Assembly: GCA_900540495.1 (NCBI GenBank)
Contig: UQGA01000001.1
Location: 62,001-126,000, forward strand
From: an uncultured Eubacteriales bacterium
GTDB lineage: Bacteria > Bacillota > Clostridia > Christensenellales > CAG-138
Direction of reading: 5' to 3'
DNA: 64,000 bases
Part shown: piece by piece, positions 58,876 to 64,000 of the stretch
Layout: every line of letters begins with the position of its first letter
How positions within the stretch are numbered: the stretch's first letter is position 1
Made by a program: the position numbers and the translations under genes
Notes under the pieces: generated by a model
The model's input: only the letters and a program-made list of their open reading frames with translations
The model's database searches: none
What the model was told of the DNA's origin: nothing

Positions 58876-60744
58876 TTATGCAAACCTGCGGTCGTACAGC
58901 AGCGCCGCAATCAGCACGACGAAGCAGGAGCCGGCATTGTGTACGAGCGCGCCGGTTGTCGGCGTGAGGATGTGCATGAGCGAAAGCACGATGGCCACAA
59001 GATTGATGCAGAGCGAAAGCGTAATGCTGAGCCGGATCGTGCGCGCCGTGGCGACGGACAGCCGCTTGAGATAGGCGACCTTCTGCACATCGTCCCCCAT
59101 GAGCGCGATATCCGCCGCTTCCACCGCGATGTCGCAGCCCATGCCGCCCATGGCCACGCCCACGTCCGCCGCCTTGAGCGCCGGCGCATCGTTCACGCCG
59201 TCCCCCAGCATGCAGACGCGCCGCCCCTGCGCGCGCATCCGCTCGATCCGCTCCACCTTCTGCGCCGGCAACAGCTCGGCGCACACCTCCATAACGCCGG
59301 CCTGGTCGGCAAAGTAGCGGGCTGCCGGCGCATTGTCGCCGGTGAGCAGCACCGTGCGCACGCCCATCGCATGAAGCCGTTCTACGGCAGCGACCGCCGT
59401 TTCCCGCAGCTCATCGGCAAGGGCGATCACGCCGAGATATGCGCCGTCCGCCGCCGCAAGCACGACCGCCTTGCCCTGCCCGTGCAACCCGTCGAGCACG
59501 TCGCGCGCCGCAACCGGTATGGCGACGCCGTTTTCCCGCAGATACGCTTCGCTGCCGCAGAGCAGGCGCAGGCCCGCCGTCACGGCGGACACCCCGCGCC
59601 CGGCCGTCATCTGAAACCCTTCTGCTTCCGCGATCGTCAGGCCGCGCTGCTCTGCACACGCCACGACAGCCTTGCCGAGCGGATGCTCGCTTTGCGCCTC
59701 CGCCGCCGCGACGAGGGAAAGCAACCGCCGTTCGTCCATCCCGGCGGCAAACGGCCGCACATCGCTGACCGTGAGCCGGCCGCAGGTGAGCGTGCCCGTC
59801 TTGTCAAACGCGACGGTATCGACCCTGCCCATGCGCTCGAGCGCCTCGCCGGATTTGATGACGACGCCATGCCGCGTGGCCTGCCCGATGGCGGCCATGA
59901 TCGCCGTGGGCGTGGCGAGTACGAGCGCGCAGGGGCAGAACACCACGAGCACCGTCACCGCCGCGACGATATCCCGCTGGAACAGATAGGAGCCGAGCGC
60001 AATGAGCAGCGCCAGCGGCACCAGATAGCTCGCCCAACGATCCGCAATGCGCTGGATTGGCGCGCGGCGCTCCTCCGCCTCCTGGACGAGCCGAATGAGC
60101 TTTTGCAGCGAGCTGTCCTCCCCCACGCGGGACGCACGAATATCCACCGCCCCGAAGCGGTTGATCGTGCCGGAAAACACCGGGTCGCCCACGCCCTTGT
60201 CCACCGGCAGCGATTCTCCGGTCATGACGGACTGATCGACCGACGTATCGCCCCGGATGATCTTGCCGTCGACCGGCACGGCCTCGCCGGGCAGGATGCG
60301 CAACACGTCGCCCGTGCGGATCTGCGTAACCGGAATCATCTCCGCCCGGCCGTCCACGATGCGCCGCCCCTGCTGCGGCGCAAGACCGATCAGTTTCTTG
60401 AGCCCCTTGCGCGCCCGCTCGGTCGTTTTGTCCTCCAGTATGGCGCCAATGGCCATGATGAACGCCACCTCGCCGGCGGCGAACAGGTCGCCGATCAGAA
60501 TGGCCGCGATCATGGCTACGGAGATGAGCAGCGCCGAGGAGATCTTGGCGATGCCGCGCAGATGGACGATGCGCCAGACGGCCAGATACAGGAGGGGTAC
60601 GCCGCAGACGATCACCGCCACCCAGGCGGGGTCCACCGCGATGGCCGTATCCGTGAGCGACAGGACGAGGCTGGCCAGCAAAAACGCGCCTCCCACAAGG
60701 GTCATGGGGACGCCGGAAAGAAAATCGTTGATCCGTTTGAGCAT
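58876..60744 (-). CDS. Heavy-metal-translocating P1B-type ATPase
   Basis: A 622-residue metal pump with no N-terminal metal-binding domain. The actuator TGES is at 175-178, the transmembrane CPC at 270-272, the phosphorylation motif DKTGT at 314-318, and the usual 'SEHPLGKAVV' and 'GDGVNDAPAL' follow. The last helix has 'HNAGS'. The metal cannot be set from these motifs alone. GGGAGG is eight bases before the ATG at 60744. It is divergent from a TetR-type regulator. Confidence 0.93.
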   Translation of the reverse strand: MLKRINDFLSGVPMTLVGGAFLLASLVLSLTDTAIAVDPAWVAVIVCGVPLLYLAVWRIVHLRGIAKISSALLISVAMIAAILIGDLFAAGEVAFIMAIGAILEDKTTERARKGLKKLIGLAPQQGRRIVDGRAEMIPVTQIRTGDVLRILPGEAVPVDGKIIRGDTSVDQSVMTGESLPVDKGVGDPVFSGTINRFGAVDIRASRVGEDSSLQKLIRLVQEAEERRAPIQRIADRWASYLVPLALLIALGSYLFQRDIVAAVTVLVVFCPCALVLATPTAIMAAIGQATRHGVVIKSGEALERMGRVDTVAFDKTGTLTCGRLTVSDVRPFAAGMDERRLLSLVAAAEAQSEHPLGKAVVACAEQRGLTIAEAEGFQMTAGRGVSAVTAGLRLLCGSEAYLRENGVAIPVAARDVLDGLHGQGKAVVLAAADGAYLGVIALADELRETAVAAVERLHAMGVRTVLLTGDNAPAARYFADQAGVMEVCAELLPAQKVERIERMRAQGRRVCMLGDGVNDAPALKAADVGVAMGGMGCDIAVEAADIALMGDDVQKVAYLKRLSVATARTIRLSITLSLCINLVAIVLSLMHILTPTTGALVHNAGSCFVVLIAALLYDRRFA

Positions 60745-60769
60745 AGTGCCGTTCCTCCCTGCCCGCGGC

Positions 60770-60798
60770 TTGACGACGCCGGCAAAATACCGTATACT
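60770..60798 (+). promoter_or_regulatory. promoter of the TetR-type regulator
   Basis: TTGACG (60770-60775), a 17-bp spacer and TATACT (60793-60798). The start of transcription falls inside the inverted repeat. Confidence 0.6.
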
Positions 60799-60818
60799 GC
60801 GTATGATACGGAACACAA
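60791..60818 (-). promoter_or_regulatory. possible promoter of the P1B-ATPase
   Basis: Minus-strand TTGTGT (60813-60818), a 16-bp spacer and TATACG (60791-60796). It overlaps the regulator's -10. Confidence 0.4.
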
Positions 60819-60832
60819 TGTTCCATATCATA
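60802..60832. promoter_or_regulatory. operator: 14-bp inverted repeat between tetR-like and P1B-ATPase genes
   Basis: The left arm TATGATACGGAACA (60802-60815) and the right arm TGTTCCATATCATA (60819-60832) are complementary at 13 of 14 positions, with a CAA centre. It lies at the TetR gene start site and over the -35 of the divergent ATPase promoter. Confidence 0.7.
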
Positions 60833-60924
60833 GGATAGCGGATACGCCCCGCAGGCGCAACGGTCAACATCCGCGCGGTGTCCGGTACGGGACATTTGGG
60901 GCGAAATGTGCAGGAGGGATGCAA

Positions 60925-61500
60925 ATGGACCGGCGGCAACAGCGCACACGCGAGGCGATTTTTCGCGCGTTTTCGACGCTACTGGCGGAGAAGCGGTATG
61001 AGCACATCACCGTGCAGGAGATCATTGACGCCGCCAACGTGGGCAGGAGCACGTTCTACGCGCACTTTGAGACAAAGGACGCACTGCTCCGCGCCATGTG
61101 TACCGATATCTTCACGCACGTCATATCCGAAGAGCCGCTGCGCGAAACGACGCACGACTTTTCCCACGGCGCTTACGGGCTGCCGGAGCGGCTTGCGCAC
61201 ATCCTGTACCACATCCGCGACCGGCGACAGGATCTGGCCGGTATCCTGAGCGGGAGCAGCGGCGACCTGTTCATGCGGTATTTCCGCGAATACCTGGCCG
61301 GCCTCTTTGCACAGTATCTGCCAAAGAGCGATCATATCCCGCAGGACTTCCTGCTCGATCAGCTGGCCGGCGGCTTTGCCGGCGCCATCCGCTGGTGGAT
61401 GCGCACCGGGATGCGCGATACGCCCGAACAGGTTGCATCCTACTTTCTTGCCGCGGTCGCGCCGCCGGATGCGCCGGGGACGGCGGCGGAGCCGGTATGA
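60925..61500 (+). CDS. TetR-family transcriptional regulator
   Basis: A 191-residue repressor. The N-terminal helix-turn-helix (about 5-50) includes 'ITVQEIIDAANVGRSTFYAHFETKDALL' in parts; the rest is the helical ligand-binding domain. GGAGGG is eight bases before the ATG at 60925. It is divergent from the P1B-ATPase and probably controls both genes through the shared inverted repeat. TetR control of a metal pump is less usual than ArsR or MerR control. Confidence 0.9.
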   Translation: MDRRQQRTREAIFRAFSTLLAEKRYEHITVQEIIDAANVGRSTFYAHFETKDALLRAMCTDIFTHVISEEPLRETTHDFSHGAYGLPERLAHILYHIRDRRQDLAGILSGSSGDLFMRYFREYLAGLFAQYLPKSDHIPQDFLLDQLAGGFAGAIRWWMRTGMRDTPEQVASYFLAAVAPPDAPGTAAEPV

Positions 61501-61558
61501 CCGGAGGAACCGGCATGGCCGGAGGGGCGGTAAGACCGCGATACCCGACTAAAACAAA

Positions 61559-61600
61559 GCGGCGGCCGCGCGCTCCTGCGCATACGGCCGCCGTTCGTTT
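61559..61600. terminator. hairpin between converging tetR-like and nucleotidyltransferase genes
   Basis: GGCGGCCG and CGGCCGCC arms (61561-61568 and 61585-61592). GTTCGTTT follows on the plus strand and GCTTTGTTTTAG on the minus strand. Confidence 0.5.
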
Positions 61601-61602
61601 CG

Positions 61603-62280
61603 TTACTCCTGCGCCGCCGGCTCCGCCGTCTGACGGATGAGCGTTCCGGCCCATTCCATCAGCAGGCGAGTTGCCGGCTCACAGGCCGGACAGGCGCCTC
61701 CGAGCGCAGCCTCCGCCACCTCCAGTACTTCGCACTCCCTGCCCCGCAGGCAGGCGCGCAAAGCCGAAAGGTCGGCCGCATAGCGACCGCTACGGGCGTA
61801 CACCGCCGCCTGCAGCACAAACCGCGCCGATTGATACAGCGCGCGCAAGGCCTCTGCATCTCCCTCGTGGAGATAGTTGTGGCAGCAAGCATGGTACAGA
61901 TTGCAGGCGCCAAGGGACGCCGCCTGCGCCGCATCCGCCCGCGTGGGCGGCGGGAGAAGCTGCTCCAGCCGGCCGTACAGCGGACGGGTGTCGAACCAGA
62001 ACTGGAACCGGTCGGCCCGGTCCCAATGCACCAGCTCCTCCGCCCCCGTCACAAAGCCGCACAGCAGCGCCGCATCCGGCAACCGGGCGCCAAGCGCGCG
62101 ATACCGCTGCAGATCCTCCATCTCCAATCGATCGAGAATCAGCACCATGTCGATGTCGCTTTCCGCCCGCGCCTCGCCACGCGCACGGCTGCCCTGCAGG
62201 CCGATGAAGCGCACCCGCGCGCCGAACGCCGCGAGCACCGCCTCCCGATAGGTGTTGAGCCACGTCTCCAGATCGATCAA
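61603..62280 (-). CDS. Nucleotidyltransferase-fold protein
   Basis: A 225-residue protein. The nucleotidyltransferase motif GSRARGEARAESDIDM has Gly30-Ser31 and acidic Asp42 and Asp44. The C-terminal half is helical, with a His/Cys-containing 'YHACCHNYLHEGDAEAL' that resembles a HEPN-like or substrate-binding helix bundle. It could be an aminoglycoside-type or DNA-binding transferase, but no toxin partner is adjacent. The start is TTG at 62280, with GGAGGGG six bases upstream. Confidence 0.75.
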   Translation of the reverse strand: MIDLETWLNTYREAVLAAFGARVRFIGLQGSRARGEARAESDIDMVLILDRLEMEDLQRYRALGARLPDAALLCGFVTGAEELVHWDRADRFQFWFDTRPLYGRLEQLLPPPTRADAAQAASLGACNLYHACCHNYLHEGDAEALRALYQSARFVLQAAVYARSGRYAADLSALRACLRGRECEVLEVAEAALGGACPACEPATRLLMEWAGTLIRQTAEPAAQE

Positions 62281-62430
62281 CCGCTTCCCCTCCTCTGCAC
62301 CCCGCGCGCCGGAAGAAGGGCGCCGGGCGAAACGGCTATCATTGTACCGCATTGCTGCGGCGAAGGCAAGCGAAAAGCCCCAAAACCACCAGCCCGCCCG
62401 CCGTGCGGCGGGCGGGCGCAAACGGCGCCG

Positions 62431-64000
62431 TCAGAGCTTTCGGACGAACAGCGCCCGGATGGCGTTGAGCACGGCGAGCACCATGACGCCGACGTCCGCA
62501 AAGATGGCCAGCCACATATTGGCGATGCCGAACGCTCCGAGCGCCAGACAGACAAGCTTGACGCCGATGGCGAACACGATGTTCTGGCGCACGATGGAGA
62601 GGCATTTGCGCGAAATGCGGATGGCCTTGGCGATCTTGAGCGGATCATCATCCATCAGCACCACATCCGCCGCTTCGATGGCGGCATCTGCGCCCATCGC
62701 GCCCATCGCAATGCCGACGTCGGCACGCGCCAGCACCGGCGCGTCGTTGATGCCGTCGCCGACGAACGCCAGCTTCGACCTTTCCGGCTTGGCGCACATG
62801 ATCTCCTCGACCCGGGCCACCTTGTCCGCCGGGAGCAGTTCGCCGACGGCTTCCCCAATGCCCAGCTCCGCGGCCACCTGGTCGGCCACGGCCCTGCTGT
62901 CCCCGGTCAGCATGACCGTGCGATTCACGCCGGCGCGTCCGAGGGCGGCGACAGCCTCCGCCGCATGCGGCTTAACGACGTCCGAAATGACGATATGACC
63001 CGCATAAGCGCCGCGGATGGCGATATGGATGATCGTGCCGGTATGGTGACAGTTGATGTAGGGCACGCCCAGGCGCTCCATGAGCCGGGCGTTCCCGGCG
63101 GCGACTTCCATGCCGTCCACATGGGCGATCACGCCGTTGCCGCCGATCTCCTGCACCTCCGTCACACGCGAACGGTCGATCTCCTTGCCATAGGCGCGCT
63201 GCAAACTACGGCTGATCGGATGGGTGGACGAGCTTTCGGCCAGCGCCGCCAGCTCGATGAGCTTTTCGTTTTCCAACTCGTTGTGATGGATGCCGTTGAC
63301 CTCAAACACGCCCTGCGTCAGCGTGCCGGTCTTATCGAATACGACGATCCGCGTCTGCGCGAGCGCCTCGAGAAAGTTGGAGCCCTTGACCAGTATCCCC
63401 GCCCGGCTCGCGCCGCCGATGCCCGCAAAAAAGCTGAGCGGAATGCTGATGACCAGCGCGCAGGGGCAGCTGATGACGAGGAAGGTCAGCGCCCGGTAGA
63501 TCCAGTCCTCCCAAGCGGGCGGCAACCCCAGCGCGAACAGGCGCACCAGCGGCGGTAACAGCGCGAGCGCGAGCGCCGCGCCGCACACGGCCGGTGTATA
63601 GACGCGCGCAAAACGGGCGATGAAATCCTCCGAGCGGGACTTGCGCGAACTGGCGTTTTCGACCAGATCGAGAATCCGGGAAACCGTCGACTCGCCAAAC
63701 GCTTTCGTCGTGCGGATGCGCAGCAGCCCGGTCAGGTTGATGCAGCCGCTGACGATCTCTTCCCCGGCCCGCACCTCGCGGGGCAGGCTCTCGCCGGTGA
63801 GCGCCGCCGCATCCAGGCTGGAGCTGCCGTCCACGACCACGCCGTCTATGGGCACCTTCTCGCCCGGCTGCACCACGATCACCGTGCCGACCTCGACCTC
63901 GTCCGGATCCACGCGCTGCAACGCGCCGTCCCGCTCCACATTCGCATAGTCGGGCCGGATGTCCATGAGTTCGCTGATGTTGCGGCGGCTCCGGCCAACC
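62431..64000 (-). CDS. Heavy-metal P1B-type ATPase, CadA/ZntA-like (5' end beyond window)
   Basis: The last 523 codons of a zinc/cadmium/lead exporter. It runs from before the actuator ('LMDIRPDYANVERDG') through TGES, the transmembrane SCPCALVISIP motif, the phosphorylation site DKTGT, 'SSTHPISRSL' and 'GDGINDAPVL', to the end helix 'FADVGVMVLAVLNAIRAL'. The CPC and the Asp in ADVG fit the Zn/Cd/Pb class. It reads into the right edge of the window, so the N-terminus is not visible. Two P1B-ATPases within 5 kb suggest a metal-handling region. Confidence 0.93.
   Translation of the reverse strand, partial: VGRSRRNISELMDIRPDYANVERDGALQRVDPDEVEVGTVIVVQPGEKVPIDGVVVDGSSSLDAAALTGESLPREVRAGEEIVSGCINLTGLLRIRTTKAFGESTVSRILDLVENASSRKSRSEDFIARFARVYTPAVCGAALALALLPPLVRLFALGLPPAWEDWIYRALTFLVISCPCALVISIPLSFFAGIGGASRAGILVKGSNFLEALAQTRIVVFDKTGTLTQGVFEVNGIHHNELENEKLIELAALAESSSTHPISRSLQRAYGKEIDRSRVTEVQEIGGNGVIAHVDGMEVAAGNARLMERLGVPYINCHHTGTIIHIAIRGAYAGHIVISDVVKPHAAEAVAALGRAGVNRTVMLTGDSRAVADQVAAELGIGEAVGELLPADKVARVEEIMCAKPERSKLAFVGDGINDAPVLARADVGIAMGAMGADAAIEAADVVLMDDDPLKIAKAIRISRKCLSIVRQNIVFAIGVKLVCLALGAFGIANMWLAIFADVGVMVLAVLNAIRALFVRKL

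Noticed and set aside
1..64000. tRNA, rRNA, insertion sequences or phage genes
   Set aside because: I looked for tRNA T-loop patterns, rRNA cores, transposases and integrases on both strands and saw none that I could support.

Overview
The window is GC-rich bacterial chromosome. Several traits point to a high-GC member of the Clostridia (Bacillota): a Spo0A-type DNA-binding domain, a T-box leader before pheST, a Rex repressor, an MsmX-type ATPase with a Lys-rich insert, a clostridial two-OB-fold SSB-like protein, CotH/lamin-tail lipoproteins, and strong Shine-Dalgarno sites throughout. A Christensenellales-like host is a guess. No rRNA, tRNA, insertion sequence, prophage or CRISPR array was seen. 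Both ends cut genes: ruvB on the left and a CadA/ZntA-like ATPase on the right.

Layout. 1-2.2 kb: ruvCAB and an SSB-like gene. 2.5-9 kb: a leftward operon of two secreted phosphodiester glycosidases, a TtcA-like PP-loop ATPase and a large lamin-tail/CotH lipoprotein, tied together by 4-nt overlaps. 9-15.9 kb: MsmX-type ATPase, a stand-alone Spo0A_C protein divergent from an SPFH/zinc-ribbon protein across a repeat array, a membrane nucleotide-sugar dehydratase and a zinc-ribbon membrane protein. 16-19.8 kb: LacI regulator plus PreA-like oxidoreductase, divergent from a CodB-type permease broken by one TGA at a conserved Trp codon. 20-23.2 kb: DUF1538 membrane protein with two PII-like proteins, then a small coiled-coil membrane protein. 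23.2-29.9 kb: an amino-acid permease divergent from a GH1/GH36/GPH-symporter operon for alpha- and beta-glycosides.

29.9-38.7 kb: DegV; a leftward mtnA/class II aldolase pair (methylthioribose or deoxyribose salvage); then a compact rightward cluster of methyltransferase, Hsp33, TPR protein, THUMP methyltransferase and an ApgM-like phosphomutase. 38.7-42.9 kb: Rex, divergent from asd-dapA-dapB, where DapB carries two C-terminal aspartokinase-type ACT domains. 43-47 kb: glycogen phosphorylase and 4-alpha-glucanotransferase (convergent). 47-49.6 kb: D-aminoacylase and PfkB kinase, started from a symmetric divergent promoter with no room for a leader.

49.6-55.7 kb: two zinc-ribbon membrane proteins, then pheST behind a T-box whose promoter lies in the 3' end of an upstream ComEC-like metallo-beta-lactamase gene. 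55.9-58.8 kb: a CMD/cupin protein and a coupled trio (zinc-ribbon membrane protein, DUF5685, DnaJ-TPR). 58.9-64 kb: a P1B-ATPase and divergent TetR regulator sharing a near-perfect 14-bp inverted repeat, a nucleotidyltransferase, and the partial second P1B-ATPase.

Recurrent habits: ATGA or ATGATG stop/start overlaps inside operons, occasional TTG starts behind strong Shine-Dalgarno sites, and sigma-A promoters with 17-18 bp spacers. TGA is a normal stop codon here, so the TGA in the permease is not explained by an altered code. Promoters and hairpins were found by eye, and no database search was run.
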